A stretch of 64,000 nucleotides of DNA from Flavobacterium sp. LC2016-13 (GTDB lineage Bacteria > Bacteroidota > Bacteroidia > Flavobacteriales > Flavobacteriaceae), in NCBI RefSeq assembly GCF_009707955.1, contig NZ_WMDQ01000007.1, forward strand, positions 124,001-188,000, in the 5' to 3' direction. The notes beneath the pieces were generated by a model that saw only the letters and a program-made list of their open reading frames with translations, was not told where the DNA came from and searched no databases. Numbering within the stretch: position 1 is the first letter of the stretch; each line of letters opens with the position of its first letter. The translations under genes and the position numbers were made by a program. Below, piece after piece: positions 35,493-45,040 of this stretch.

Positions 35493-36065
35493 ATGAAAAC
35501 AAAACACCTTTGCTTTATCGGATTATTATTTTTTGTCATCAGTTATTTATTCTTTTCTCACGTTTTACCAAACTATCAAAATCCGATTGATTTTGGGCAT
35601 TGGTTCAACTTAATTGGAGCCTGTTTTTTGTTATCGTTTAATGATGTATTTTTCAAAAACAGATTAAATTCTATAGCTTCAGTTGTTACAACTTTAGGAG
35701 TCATTGCGCATATTGGGCTTTGTACAATCGATTTAATAATGTCGAGTTTTGGTAATAATGAGTTTGCCAAAGAAGAATTGAGTAAACACATTAGCAATAC
35801 GCCAGCGATTTTGTATCCATTTATTATTATCGGACCTTCTTTGCTTTTTATAGGTTTGGCAATTCACGCGCTGAACTTCTTCAAAAAAAATACTCTAAGT
35901 TCATTAATGGTTGTTGTTGGTTCATTGGCTATTGGTTTTTCCTTTTTTGTGTTAAAAAACGGAATTTGCATGTTGCTAAGCTGTGTGGTTTTTGCTTTAG
36001 GATTAGGATTGCTTCTTTGTAAAAACGAAAGAAGAAAAGTAACAGATAAACAAAATGAATTCTGA
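35493..36065 (+). CDS. Integral membrane protein, likely LytTR target
   Basis: A 190-residue polytopic protein with about five membrane segments. The first is MKTKHLCFIGLLFFVISYLF and the last FFVLKNGICMLLSCVVFALG. A hydrophilic loop at about 85-108 contains FGNNEFAKEELSKHISNTP. I do not recognise the family. Its start region carries a -7 promoter element and the direct repeat described above, so it is plausibly controlled by the neighbouring LytTR protein. Confidence 0.72.
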   Translation: MKTKHLCFIGLLFFVISYLFFSHVLPNYQNPIDFGHWFNLIGACFLLSFNDVFFKNRLNSIASVVTTLGVIAHIGLCTIDLIMSSFGNNEFAKEELSKHISNTPAILYPFIIIGPSLLFIGLAIHALNFFKKNTLSSLMVVVGSLAIGFSFFVLKNGICMLLSCVVFALGLGLLLCKNERRKVTDKQNEF

Positions 36066-36133
36066 AATTGTAGGTTTTGTTTTAATTCGTATTTTCGCTT
36101 GGTTGAAAATTTTAATAACCTGTTTAACGTCGA

Positions 36134-36505
36134 TTGAATAAATATCTAAAATATCTAATTTCGCTCTTTCTGGCTTTTGTCGTGATTGCGAGTGATGGTA
36201 CTTTAGTTTCTCAATCAAAATCGGCAGATTATTACCAATCTTCGTTTGTGATTTTAAGACGGGAATTAGATTTTTCGAGTTCTCGATTATACAAGTTTGC
36301 TCAATCAATTTCCCGAACAAAAACACTCTTTTCGATTGTTCTAAATTATCTTTCTCATAAGGATACTTTTAGTTTTCAAATTCGGGTAATTCAAAATTTG
36401 CAAATACTTCTTTTTCAGAAATTAAATTCATTTATAAAACAATCTGTTTTTGTAAATGAAATGACTCATTCCGGTAATTTCAAAACAAGTTTATACATAG
36501 CTTAA
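36134..36505 (+). CDS. Small exported protein, unknown
   Basis: A 123-residue frame from TTG 36134 with a signal-like N-terminus (MNKYLKYLISLFLAFVVIAS). Serine-rich polar sequence follows, including SSFVILRRELDFSSSRLYKF, and it ends TSGN-like (HSGNFKTSLYIA). No motif known to me. The TTG start and the competing 107-residue antisense frame lower confidence, but only this strand has a signal-peptide pattern, and the direction matches the neighbours. It is followed by another small gene at 36577, and the two may form a unit. Confidence 0.5.
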   Translation: MNKYLKYLISLFLAFVVIASDGTLVSQSKSADYYQSSFVILRRELDFSSSRLYKFAQSISRTKTLFSIVLNYLSHKDTFSFQIRVIQNLQILLFQKLNSFIKQSVFVNEMTHSGNFKTSLYIA

Positions 36506-36576
36506 TTTTTCTAAGCTTTTATGCGCTTCAACGCATACGATGATAAAATAATGTCTAATCATTTATCATTTTCAAA

Positions 36577-36756
36577 ATGTATAAACAGAATAATAAAAAA
36601 CGTTTAGAGCAATCTAAGCGACCATTTCATTGGATAAAAAGAAAAATGCTTGTTATAATTACTGCCTTTATGTTAGGAATGGCAAACGGAATGCACACCG
36701 AAGACACCCGAATTAAAGGAAATCAGAATTATACAGAACAACATAAAAAGGATTGA
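36577..36756 (+). CDS. 59-residue membrane-anchored protein, unknown
   Basis: Starts MYKQNNKKRLEQSKRPFHWI. A basic N-terminus precedes one hydrophobic segment, MLVIITAFMLGMANGM (about 24-39), then a polar tail ends EQHKKD. It has ATG start, clean stop and two hairpins downstream. The frame is short but its charge pattern (positive inside, one membrane helix) and location after the small exported protein support it. Function unknown. Confidence 0.58.
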   Translation: MYKQNNKKRLEQSKRPFHWIKRKMLVIITAFMLGMANGMHTEDTRIKGNQNYTEQHKKD

Positions 36757-36766
36757 TTACTTTTTA

Positions 36767-36813
36767 TGCCCAGACCTTTGTTAAAGCTTTAAACTTTGAC
36801 AAAGGTTTTTGGC
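36767..36813 (+). terminator. Hairpin after the small membrane gene
   Basis: ACCTTTGTTAAAG pairs with CTTTGACAAAGGT (one mismatch) and is extended by TGCC/GGCA outside; a T5 run lies within the outer part. Confidence 0.6.
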
Positions 36814-36843
36814 ACAATCTTGTCATATATTGGACGAATAAAG

Positions 36844-36874
36844 AAAACCGGAGCAGAAATGTTTCGGTTTTTTT
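36844..36874 (+). terminator. Second hairpin upstream of the membrane paralogue pair
   Basis: AAAACCG pairs with CGGTTTT across a 14-nt loop and is followed by T. A short stem, so only a possible terminator. Confidence 0.5.
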
Positions 36875-36981
36875 AAAGTTAAATACGTTAAATTTTTGAA
36901 TTAAATTTTTGAATTTAATCGTAAATGTTAATTTATTTTTAATAGTTTTGGGCAAATACTGCGAAACTATCAGCCCAAAAT

Positions 36982-38271
36982 ATGGACAACAAAACCAAGT
37001 TTTTTAAAAACACATTAGTACTTCAGTTTATTCTCGTTCTTTTATTAGGGATTTTAATCTCATCAAATTTCAGAGAACAAAAAACACTTAGAATTAGACA
37101 ACTTCATCCTTATGAATTTAATTATGGTTATGCTATTCCGTTATTTATTTTTGGTATTGGTTTAGTACTTGCGCTTTTTAGTTTGTTTTCAAAACAGGAA
37201 GATACTCCGCAAGATGAAGCAGAGATTTTGAAAATAAAGCGCAAGCAGAATTTTTGGAAATTTGCATTTTATTGCAATGTTTTTTTTGTAATTGTTATTG
37301 CCATTTTTTCTGCAATAATTTTTCGAGAAAATCCCATTGTTATAGATCAGCCAATACTCTTTTATGGTTCAATAGTTTTAAGAGCTTTACTTGTTGTTTT
37401 GATAAGTTTGATAGCAGCTTCGTTCTTTTTCGCAGCCGGAATCAATTGGAAAACAAACAAAACTCTTACTGCAGTTATTTTAATTTTTAGCTTTTTTATT
37501 ATAGGTGTTTCAATTTTTGGCGACGTTCTTTTTTTGGGAAAATTTCATGATGCATCTGAAAGTTATAAAATGGCTAAAAGCGAAAAAAAAATACCAGCAA
37601 AGGCGGAAGAACAACTTGGTGATTATGATGAATCTAATAATTATAATGAGAGTGAAGAAGGAAGTGGCGATGAACAAAACGAAGAACTTCAGATAATGGA
37701 TGAGTCAATAATTATTGATTCATGGAAGTCAATGAGGGAGGATTTTTTTGTAAAGAAAAATGGCACGTCAGATGACTTTGTAGGACTTAGGATTTATGTA
37801 TATGGTATTTTTGACGGACAGTTATTTGATAATGATTATCGTGTACTTAGTTTTATTTCGGATTTAAGAGATCATCCCGCGCAGATTCAAGATGGACTTG
37901 AAAGCTATAAGTTGATTCTCTATAGCACGATTTCAACAGAAGTATATCGTAGTAATCATTTCGATCAAGTAGTAGATGCATTGTTATTAGCTTATGATGA
38001 TGTCGGTAAAGATGGTGAAAAACTAGATAGCATTTTCGAGATTATGCAAAATGAGATAGATGAAGATGAAAAGAATATTGGAAAATTTCTTCCGGGAATT
38101 AAAAATTATTGTTCTTCTGACGCACTAAAAAAGCTTAGTAAAAATAAAGTTTTTTTTAAGCACAATTCAGATATCGTGTGGGTTTATAGTTTTTGGGCAA
38201 GAAGAAATAAGGAAGGAAATATAGATAAGGTTTATAAGGTTTTAAGAGAAATACAAGAACATTATATTTAA
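36982..38271 (+). CDS. Membrane protein of unknown paralogous family (copy 1)
   Basis: A 429-residue protein. Five membrane segments occupy residues 1-185 (about 12-28, 47-67, 88-112, 123-150, 160-180). A very acidic linker (about 195-235, rich in E, D, N) follows. The soluble C-terminal domain (about 240-429) contains GLESYKLILYSTISTEVY, FDQVVDALLLAYDDV and SFWARRNKEGNIDKVYKVLR. These elements recur in the same order in the next gene. The C-terminal part could be cytoplasmic or periplasmic. I do not recognise the family. The next gene starts 8 nt later. Confidence 0.7.
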   Translation: MDNKTKFFKNTLVLQFILVLLLGILISSNFREQKTLRIRQLHPYEFNYGYAIPLFIFGIGLVLALFSLFSKQEDTPQDEAEILKIKRKQNFWKFAFYCNVFFVIVIAIFSAIIFRENPIVIDQPILFYGSIVLRALLVVLISLIAASFFFAAGINWKTNKTLTAVILIFSFFIIGVSIFGDVLFLGKFHDASESYKMAKSEKKIPAKAEEQLGDYDESNNYNESEEGSGDEQNEELQIMDESIIIDSWKSMREDFFVKKNGTSDDFVGLRIYVYGIFDGQLFDNDYRVLSFISDLRDHPAQIQDGLESYKLILYSTISTEVYRSNHFDQVVDALLLAYDDVGKDGEKLDSIFEIMQNEIDEDEKNIGKFLPGIKNYCSSDALKKLSKNKVFFKHNSDIVWVYSFWARRNKEGNIDKVYKVLREIQEHYI

Positions 38272-38279
38272 AATTCACA

Positions 38280-39650
38280 ATGATAAAATCTTATAAAATA
38301 ATTTTAATAGTTCAGTTTTTTGTATTAGCTGTATTAGGTTTTGTGTTTTACACTGTAGAGTATGGTGTTGACTTTGCGCTTATTCCAAAATTGATTTTGT
38401 TGGTAATAGGTTCTTCTTTTTTGCTGGTTTTAGGAATTTCGATTCTTATTCAGCGTTTTATAGTTTCTGTTGTTCAGTCTGATTCAGAGACTGAAAATTT
38501 AGAAAACAGTACCGAAGATAAATTCTGGCGTATTTCTTTTTTTGTGAACCTGGCTTTTGGTGCGATAGTATTTCTGTGTTCTGTTATTTGTGTAGCGATG
38601 GATTTTGGAATTGGGACAAAAGGGTATTCTGGTTTCGGAATACGATTTTCTGTTTTTTTGGGAATTCTGTTTATTGCAAGCTTGGTTGCAGCTCTTTTTT
38701 TTAGAATAAAAGATTCTGTTAATGAAGTAAGTCGACTTTTGGGAGGTTTAATGATGCTTCTTTCAGCTCTTGTTTTTGGAGGTTCTTTATTTTTTGGATT
38801 GAATCAACTAATTTCTCCGCAGTATTCCTCACGTGAAATAATTGAAGCTATTCCTTTTGTTCCGGAAGTAGATGAAACCGAAGTGTCTCAGGATACTGCT
38901 TATGCAGTTATAGACAGTACTGTTGTTGATAGCACAACTACATTTGGGCAGGAAGAGATTACAGATGAACAATTTCCAGATGAAGAGGATGATTATTACG
39001 GTTTTAAAAAAATGAACCGAGCTGTTGTAAAATCAACAGGATATTTTAAAGAATATTTTGATGAAAGTTACACCGATACAAGAGTGCAAAAATTAATCCG
39101 TTATTTTCTGGCAGATTTCTTAAATTTAAAAAAAGGTGAATATTATATCGATACGAAAAACAAAAGCGAACCCGGATTTCATCCTGGTGAATATTTGCAA
39201 ATAAATGATGTGGGTAGGGCATTAAGAGGTAATCCTGACGCTCTCACAAAATCATTTAAGAGTTACAGCCCTATTATTTACTCTTTGTTGTCTAAGAAAA
39301 TTTACTTTGAGACGAATTTAAATCAGCTTGTAGATGTGCTGATTGCAAGCAGAGATGATATTTCTGATACTGGTGATGCCTCCAAAACATTAGATAAAAT
39401 TTATAATATCATGATTTCCGGGACAAAGAAAGATATTGCATACCACTACTATAGTCAGATTGTTCCTTATGTTTCCGAAAGTAACTCGGACTTAATAAAG
39501 GAAAAAGCCTATGCAATAGGAGGAAATGATGACCACGCTGCAACGATATTGATTTATAGTTTTTTGGCCAGAAGATATCATGAAGGGAATGATCGTGTAG
39601 TGTATGATATTTTGATGGAAATTAAAAAACACTACGGTGAAAATAAATAA
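38280..39650 (+). CDS. Membrane protein of unknown paralogous family (copy 2)
   Basis: A 456-residue paralogue of the previous protein. Five membrane segments (about 8-24, 36-58, 83-105, 120-142, 150-172) are followed by an acidic, Thr/Val-rich linker (about 195-240). The soluble C-terminal domain has FKSYSPIIYSLLSKKIYFET, NLNQLVDVLIASRDDISD and SFLARRYHEGNDRVVYDILM, each aligning with copy 1. Both copies end in a similar I-K/Q-x-H-Y helix. The gene pair has one promoter region and one terminator, so it is a two-gene operon. Role unknown. Confidence 0.72.
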   Translation: MIKSYKIILIVQFFVLAVLGFVFYTVEYGVDFALIPKLILLVIGSSFLLVLGISILIQRFIVSVVQSDSETENLENSTEDKFWRISFFVNLAFGAIVFLCSVICVAMDFGIGTKGYSGFGIRFSVFLGILFIASLVAALFFRIKDSVNEVSRLLGGLMMLLSALVFGGSLFFGLNQLISPQYSSREIIEAIPFVPEVDETEVSQDTAYAVIDSTVVDSTTTFGQEEITDEQFPDEEDDYYGFKKMNRAVVKSTGYFKEYFDESYTDTRVQKLIRYFLADFLNLKKGEYYIDTKNKSEPGFHPGEYLQINDVGRALRGNPDALTKSFKSYSPIIYSLLSKKIYFETNLNQLVDVLIASRDDISDTGDASKTLDKIYNIMISGTKKDIAYHYYSQIVPYVSESNSDLIKEKAYAIGGNDDHAATILIYSFLARRYHEGNDRVVYDILMEIKKHYGENK

Positions 39651-39660
39651 AAATTAAACA

Positions 39661-39692
39661 AAAAAACCGAAGCGATAAGCTTCGGTTTTTTT
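39661..39692. terminator. Bidirectional terminator
   Basis: AAAAAACCGAAGC pairs with GCTTCGGTTTTTT around a GATAA-type loop. It separates the convergent membrane operon and HMG-CoA synthase gene. Confidence 0.9.
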
Positions 39693-39737
39693 ATACAATC
39701 GAATATTGGAATTTGAATTTTAAAAATGGAAATTTAA

Positions 39738-41099
39738 TTAGTCGATCCATTTATAATATCTCGCCCCAATCAAATTAGGGATCTCTTTTTCAATTCGATC
39801 CAAAATCCATTCGTTTTTAGGAGTTCTTATGCTTTGTTTTTGTTCTTTTTTATGAAGGCTTTCATAAGTTTCAAAACCAATTTCGGTGCTTTCTTCTAAG
39901 TTTTCAAAAAGTTTGGTTTTGGCTAAAGCCGATTTCCATTCCGGTTGAATTGTTCCTTCAAAGACTTTCGATTTCGATCCGCTTCCATAAGCCAGGAAAC
40001 CAAATTTAGTTCCGGAAACTTCTTGTTTTGTATCATAATAATGAGCCAAAGTCGATAATAATCCCATGAAAATAGAACCTGTATAAAGGTTTCCAATTAA
40101 AGACGAAGCCAATTCTGCAGGTTGTAATTTCTCGGTTACAAACTTTCGGTATTCATCAGATTTTCCAACTTCTTTAATTTTGTTTTGATAATCTGCCGGT
40201 TCAATATTTTCAGAAATGATTTTATCAGCGTGGTCTAAAGCATAAATCTCAGACAGCATTCTTCGGCCTTGAAAAGAATAGGGAAGATGCATGATAATAC
40301 TATTCCATGTTTTGTATAAAGTCTCGGTTGTATTTTTTAATTTCTTAAATGAAAAGTAAGCATTTCGCGTACGATCCATATAACATTGATTTGAATATTG
40401 ACCATCAAAAACGGGCTGATCTTTATGAATTTCGATTTCGGCTTCTAAATTGTCAAACCAGGGATCGTTGTTTTCGTTTTGTGTAATCGCTTCTTTAGAA
40501 ATGCTTCTGTAAGGTTTAAAGAAATCGAAAACTCCTTTTGTACTTGTCGCCCAATTCTCATCAAAAGCAATAATTCTTGGGTTTGAAGTTACAAGCATTG
40601 CAAGAGCTCCGGCACCTTGCGTGTATTCTCCTGTTGAATTTAAATCGTATTTAGCAAAATCTGTCGTAACAACAATCGCTTTTTTAGTTGGATTCAATTT
40701 TACAAAATCAATGCAATTTTGCAAAGCGTCGACACCGCCAATACAGGCAAAAGTAAAATCGACAACATCGCATTCTGCCAAAGAATCTTCTCCGAATTTT
40801 TGCTCCATTAAACTGATTAAGAAAGAACTGATAGGTTTTGAGCTGTCAATTCCACTTTCGGTTCCAACATAAATCCGGTTAATTTCGTTTAAGTTAATTT
40901 CGTTTTCAAGAATTAGTTTTGTTAAGGCGTTTGCTCCAAAAACAACCGCATCCTGATGCACGTCCGGCAAAGTCATTTTAATTAATCCGAGACCTTTTTC
41001 TAATTTTTCGGGTTCAATATTTCTGGCAACAGCCAAAGTTTTTATAGGTAAATGTATGTTGGCTACGTCAAAAGATATAGCGTCTATTCCTGTTTTCAT
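39738..41099 (-). CDS. Hydroxymethylglutaryl-CoA synthase
   Basis: Cytoplasmic enzyme of the mevalonate pathway that condenses acetyl-CoA and acetoacetyl-CoA to HMG-CoA. A 453-residue thiolase-fold protein. Catalytic E81 is in VGTESGIDSSKP, the acyl-enzyme cysteine C119 in DFTFACIGG, and H271 in IIMHLPYSFQGRRM. Late motifs ELASSLIGNLYTGSIF and FLAYGSGSKSKVF match the family. Flavobacteria are known to use the mevalonate route for isoprenoids. A -7-like TACCTTTA lies on the minus strand within about 25 nt upstream. It is a single gene. Confidence 0.93.
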   Translation of the reverse strand: MKTGIDAISFDVANIHLPIKTLAVARNIEPEKLEKGLGLIKMTLPDVHQDAVVFGANALTKLILENEINLNEINRIYVGTESGIDSSKPISSFLISLMEQKFGEDSLAECDVVDFTFACIGGVDALQNCIDFVKLNPTKKAIVVTTDFAKYDLNSTGEYTQGAGALAMLVTSNPRIIAFDENWATSTKGVFDFFKPYRSISKEAITQNENNDPWFDNLEAEIEIHKDQPVFDGQYSNQCYMDRTRNAYFSFKKLKNTTETLYKTWNSIIMHLPYSFQGRRMLSEIYALDHADKIISENIEPADYQNKIKEVGKSDEYRKFVTEKLQPAELASSLIGNLYTGSIFMGLLSTLAHYYDTKQEVSGTKFGFLAYGSGSKSKVFEGTIQPEWKSALAKTKLFENLEESTEIGFETYESLHKKEQKQSIRTPKNEWILDRIEKEIPNLIGARYYKWID

Positions 41100-41420
41100 T
41101 CTGCTTTTTTTTGAAGCCGATAAAGGTAAAATTATGCTTCTGAAATTGCGCCGTTTTGCCCGATTAAAATTTGGTTTCTGCCTACTTTTGAGGAAAATAA
41201 ATCAAAAACGCAAAAAAAATAACAATTTGGTAATTATATAAAAGTCAGGTTTTCGTTAAAATGGCTTCAGAATAAAACCTATTTTATTGTTTTTAAATAA
41301 TTTGCTGAAATGTCTGCCAAAGCTCTTTAAAATCATTATAAATAACAACGAAATGGTTGTAGTTCTTTTCTATTTGAGTTATTTTTGTGTAATTTTTTAA
41401 AACAAACTACTTAAACTCTT
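41100..41420. other. Divergent promoter region, HMG-CoA synthase / sdhC
   Basis: No gene is visible in these 321 nt. The right end carries the sdhC promoter (41357-41387). Near the left end a -7-like element points towards the HMG-CoA synthase gene. Nothing else is recognised. Confidence 0.55.
41357..41387 (+). promoter_or_regulatory. Promoter of sdhCAB
   Basis: TTG (41357-41359), 20 nt, TATTTTTG (41380-41387). This fits the Bacteroidota pattern in both sequence and spacing, with about 28 nt of leader before the ATG at 41421. Confidence 0.7.
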
Positions 41421-42086
41421 ATGGCACAATCTGCACTATTGAATGCGTCCATCTTAAAGAAAGTTGCAATGGCGCTTTCAGGACTGTTCTTAATCTCGTT
41501 TTTAGCGCTGCATGTTTCCTTAAATTTAGTTTCTATTTTTAGTGAAAACGTTTTTAACGAAGTTTCTCATTTTATGGGTTACAATCCGCTAATTCAATAC
41601 GTAATGCAACCTGTTTTAGCATTTGGTGTAATTTTCCATTTTGTATTTGGATTTGTTCTGACAATACAAAACAGAAATGCACGACCAATTTCGTATGCAA
41701 AATACAACGGAGCATCAAACGCTTCATGGACTTCAAGAAATATGATTATTTCCGGAGCTGTTGTTTTGGCTTTCTTTGTATTGCACTTTTATGATTTTTG
41801 GGTTCCTGAAATTGCTTATAAATATGTAGAAGGGAACACGCCTGATGCTGCAAGATATTATGGAGAGTTAGTTCATAAGTTTCATGATCCAATTCGTACA
41901 GGATTATATTGTGTAGCGTTTGTATTATTAGGATTTCACCTTTGGCACGGATTCGGGTCTTCTCTTCAATCAATGGGAATGCACAATAAATATTCTCGTT
42001 TCTTAAGTAAAGTTGGTTACGGTTTTGCGGTTGTTGTACCTGCATTATTTGTTATCATCGCACTATTTCATCATTTCAATAATTAA
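41421..42086 (+). CDS. sdhC: Succinate dehydrogenase/fumarate reductase cytochrome b subunit
   Basis: A 221-residue membrane anchor of complex II. Five helices carry diheme-type histidines: H26 region (FLALHVSLN), [27 protein letters not shown] and [12 protein letters not shown]. This matches the single-polypeptide SdhC of Bacteroidota and epsilonproteobacteria (QFR-like), which has no SdhD. The complex transfers electrons between succinate/fumarate and menaquinone. It leads the operon sdhC-sdhA-sdhB, with sdhA 11 nt later. Confidence 0.93.
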   Translation: MAQSALLNASILKKVAMALSGLFLISFLALHVSLNLVSIFSENVFNEVSHFMGYNPLIQYVMQPVLAFGVIFHFVFGFVLTIQNRNARPISYAKYNGASNASWTSRNMIISGAVVLAFFVLHFYDFWVPEIAYKYVEGNTPDAARYYGELVHKFHDPIRTGLYCVAFVLLGFHLWHGFGSSLQSMGMHNKYSRFLSKVGYGFAVVVPALFVIIALFHHFNN

Positions 42087-42097
42087 TATCAATTATA

Positions 42098-44098
42098 ATG
42101 GCATTAGATTCAAAAATTCCAAATGGTCCAATATCGGACAAATGGACAAATTATAAAGATCATATTAATTTAGTAAACCCTGCTAACAAACGTAATTTAG
42201 ATATTATCATTGTTGGTACAGGTTTAGCTGGAGGTTCTGCAGCAGCTACTTTAGCCGAGTTAGGATATAACGTAAAAGCATTTTGCTTTCAGGATTCACC
42301 AAGACGTGCGCACTCTATTGCAGCACAAGGTGGTATCAATGCAGCAAAAAACTATAAAGGTGATGGTGACTCAGTTTACAGATTGTTCTACGATACTGTA
42401 AAAGGTGGTGACTACCGTGCGCGTGAAGCAAACGTTCACCGTTTAGCTGAAGTTTCGGCAAATATTATTGACCAGTGTGTGGCTCAAGGGGTTCCATTGG
42501 CTCGTGAATATGGCGGACTTTTAGATAACCGTTCTTTTGGAGGAACTTTGGTTTCTCGTACTTTTTATGCACAAGGACAAACAGGACAACAATTATTGTT
42601 AGGAGCATATTCTGCAATGAACCGTCAGATTGGTCGTGGTAAAGTAAAAATGTACAACCGTCACGAAATGTTAGACATTGTAATCGTTGACGGAAAAGCG
42701 AGAGGTATTATCGCTCGTAACTTAATTACAGGAGAAATAGAAAGACATTCTGCTCACGCAGTAGTAGTTGGTTCTGGAGGATACGGAAACGTATTTTTCT
42801 TGTCGACAAACGCTATGGGAAGTAACGCAACAGCAGCTTGGAAAATTCATAAAAAAGGAGCATTTTTTGCAAATCCTTGTTACACACAAATTCACCCAAC
42901 ATGTATTCCGGTTTCAGGAGATCACCAGTCAAAACTGACTTTGATGTCTGAATCGTTACGTAATGACGGTCGTATTTGGGTTCCTGCAAAATTAGAAGAT
43001 GCTCAGGCAATTCGCGAAGGAAAGAAAAAAGCAACAGATTTATCTGAAGCAGAAAGAGATTATTTCTTAGAAAGAAGATATCCTGCTTTTGGTAACTTAG
43101 TGCCTCGTGATGTTGCATCTCGTGCTGCAAAAGAAAGATGTGATGCTGGTTTTGGAGTTAACAAAACGGGTGAAGCAGTTTATTTAGACTTTGCTGCAGC
43201 AATTAAACGTTATGGAACTGAAGACGCTTTCGTAAAAGGTTTAGATGCTAACGATGCTGCTTTAGTAACTAAATTAGGAGCTGCGATCGTGAAAAGTAAA
43301 TACGGAAACTTATTCCAGATGTATTACAAGATCGTTGATGAGGATCCTTATACAACACCAATGATGATTTACCCTGCGGTTCACTACACAATGGGTGGAA
43401 CTTGGGTTGATTATAACTTAATGACTACAATTCCGGGATGTTTCTCAATTGGAGAATCTAACTTCTCTGATCACGGAGCAAACAGACTTGGAGCTTCTGC
43501 TTTGATGCAAGGTTTAGCTGATGGATATTTCGTATTGCCTTATACTATCGGAGATTATTTAGCTCCGGATATTAAAATGGGAGAAATTTCTACAGACTTA
43601 CCAGAATTCGTAGCGGCAGAAAAAGAAGTAAAAGATCAAATCGACAGATTTATCAATAATAAAGGAACTCATTCTGTAGATTATTTCCATAAGAAATTAG
43701 GAAAAATCATGTGGGATAAAGTTGGTATGGCTCGTAACGCTCAAGGTTTAACTGAAGCTATCGAAGAAATTGCTGCTTTACGTGAAGAGTTTTATAAAGA
43801 TGTAAAAGTGCCAGGAAGCGCTAACGAATTTAATCAGGAATTAGAGAAAGCGACACGTGTTGCCGATTTCTTAGAATTAGGAGAATTGTTCGCAAAAGAT
43901 GCTTTACACCGTAACGAATCTTGTGGTGGTCACTTCCGTGAGGAATACCAAACAGAAGAAGGAGAAGCACTTCGTGACGATGAGAATTTTGCATACGTTG
44001 CAGCTTGGGAATACAAAGGAAAACCAAGTGACGCCGTATTGCACAAAGAACCTCTGGTTTATGAAAACATTAAATTAGTACAGCGTAGTTACAAATAG
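42098..44098 (+). CDS. sdhA: Succinate dehydrogenase/fumarate reductase flavoprotein subunit
   Basis: A 666-residue catalytic subunit. The FAD dinucleotide-binding motif is [18 protein letters not shown] (about 41-58). The histidine for covalent FAD is in [15 protein letters not shown] (about 71-85). Substrate residues include [12 protein letters not shown] and, later, [14 protein letters not shown] and [33 protein letters not shown] carries the C-terminal active-site group. Length and motifs match the Bacteroidota SdhA type. It has 11 nt from sdhC and 91 nt to sdhB, the latter filled by a repeat. Location: cytoplasmic face of the inner membrane. Confidence 0.96.
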   Translation: MALDSKIPNGPISDKWTNYKDHINLVNPANKRNLDIIIVGTGLAGGSAAATLAELGYNVKAFCFQDSPRRAHSIAAQGGINAAKNYKGDGDSVYRLFYDTVKGGDYRAREANVHRLAEVSANIIDQCVAQGVPLAREYGGLLDNRSFGGTLVSRTFYAQGQTGQQLLLGAYSAMNRQIGRGKVKMYNRHEMLDIVIVDGKARGIIARNLITGEIERHSAHAVVVGSGGYGNVFFLSTNAMGSNATAAWKIHKKGAFFANPCYTQIHPTCIPVSGDHQSKLTLMSESLRNDGRIWVPAKLEDAQAIREGKKKATDLSEAERDYFLERRYPAFGNLVPRDVASRAAKERCDAGFGVNKTGEAVYLDFAAAIKRYGTEDAFVKGLDANDAALVTKLGAAIVKSKYGNLFQMYYKIVDEDPYTTPMMIYPAVHYTMGGTWVDYNLMTTIPGCFSIGESNFSDHGANRLGASALMQGLADGYFVLPYTIGDYLAPDIKMGEISTDLPEFVAAEKEVKDQIDRFINNKGTHSVDYFHKKLGKIMWDKVGMARNAQGLTEAIEEIAALREEFYKDVKVPGSANEFNQELEKATRVADFLELGELFAKDALHRNESCGGHFREEYQTEEGEALRDDENFAYVAAWEYKGKPSDAVLHKEPLVYENIKLVQRSYK

Positions 44099-44123
44099 CA
44101 ATTAGTCAAAAGACAAAAGACTT

Positions 44124-44167
44124 AAAGTCAATGGCAAAATGTTACGTGACTTTCGACTTTCGACTTT
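44124..44167. repeat. AAAGTC/GACTTT repeat between sdhA and sdhB
   Basis: AAAGTCA (44124-44130) pairs with TGACTTT (44147-44153) across 16 nt. The 7-mer CGACTTT is tandemly repeated at 44148-44167 (GACTTTCGACTTTCGACTTT). This is the reverse complement of the motif found between porZ and recO. Confidence 0.7.
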
Positions 44168-44189
44168 ATGACCTTCAAACTAAAACAGT

Positions 44190-44936
44190 ATGAAACTTAC
44201 ATTAAAAATATGGCGTCAAAAAAACGCCCAAGATAAAGGGGGAATCGTTGATTACCCAATCGATGGAATTGAACCAGATATGTCTTTCCTTGAAATGCTT
44301 GATGTTCTTAACGAACAATTAATCAATAAAGGAGAAGAGCCAGTTGCATTTGACCACGATTGTCGTGAAGGAATCTGCGGAATGTGTTCATTATTCATCA
44401 ATGGAGAAGCACACGGACCGGACAGAGGAGTTACAACTTGTCAATTACACATGCGTATGTTTAAAGATGGTGATACGATTTTTATCGAGCCATTTAGAGC
44501 AAAAGCTTTCCCGGTAATTAAAGATTTAGTTGTAGACAGAAGTTCTTTCGACAGAATTCAGCATGCAGGAGGATTTATCTCGGTAAATACTTCAGGAAAT
44601 ACAATCGATGCAAATACAATTCCGATTAACAAACACGATGCAGATAAATCATTTGATGCTGCAGCTTGTATTGGTTGTGGAGCTTGTGTTGCAACTTGTA
44701 AAAACTCATCGGCAATGTTATTCGTTGGAGCAAAAGTATCTCAATATGCATTATTGCCACAAGGTAAAGTAGAAGCTGTTGATCGTGTTTTAAACATGGT
44801 ACACCAAATGGATTTAGAAGGTTTTGGTAACTGTACCAATACTGGAGCTTGTGAAGTAGAATGCCCTAAAGGAATTTCTCTTGAAAATATCGCACGTTTA
44901 AACCGTGAGTATTTATCAGCAAGCTTAAAAGGATAA
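44190..44936 (+). CDS. sdhB: Succinate dehydrogenase/fumarate reductase iron-sulfur subunit
   Basis: A 248-residue electron-transfer subunit. The [2Fe-2S] ligands are in [11 protein letters not shown] (about 58-68) and the following TCQLH. The ferredoxin part has [16 protein letters not shown] (about 155-170) and [14 protein letters not shown] (about 211-224), giving the [4Fe-4S] and [3Fe-4S] centres. It completes the sdhCAB operon. A strong terminator begins 20 nt after the stop. Confidence 0.96.
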   Translation: MKLTLKIWRQKNAQDKGGIVDYPIDGIEPDMSFLEMLDVLNEQLINKGEEPVAFDHDCREGICGMCSLFINGEAHGPDRGVTTCQLHMRMFKDGDTIFIEPFRAKAFPVIKDLVVDRSSFDRIQHAGGFISVNTSGNTIDANTIPINKHDADKSFDAAACIGCGACVATCKNSSAMLFVGAKVSQYALLPQGKVEAVDRVLNMVHQMDLEGFGNCTNTGACEVECPKGISLENIARLNREYLSASLKG

Positions 44937-44956
44937 TCTAAAAAGATTAATTATAT

Positions 44957-44991
44957 TAAAAAACGCATTCATTTATTTGAATGCGTTTTTT
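44957..44991 (+). terminator. Terminator of sdhCAB
   Basis: AAAAAACGCATTCA pairs perfectly with TGAATGCGTTTTTT around TTTATT. Confidence 0.92.
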
Positions 44992-45040
44992 GTTTTTAAA
45001 AGATGCGTTTTTATGTTTCACAATAATATTACATTAAATG

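Noticed and set aside
36003..36326. 107-residue minus-strand frame
   Set aside because: Antisense to two plus-strand genes; no signal peptide, promoter or terminator logic.
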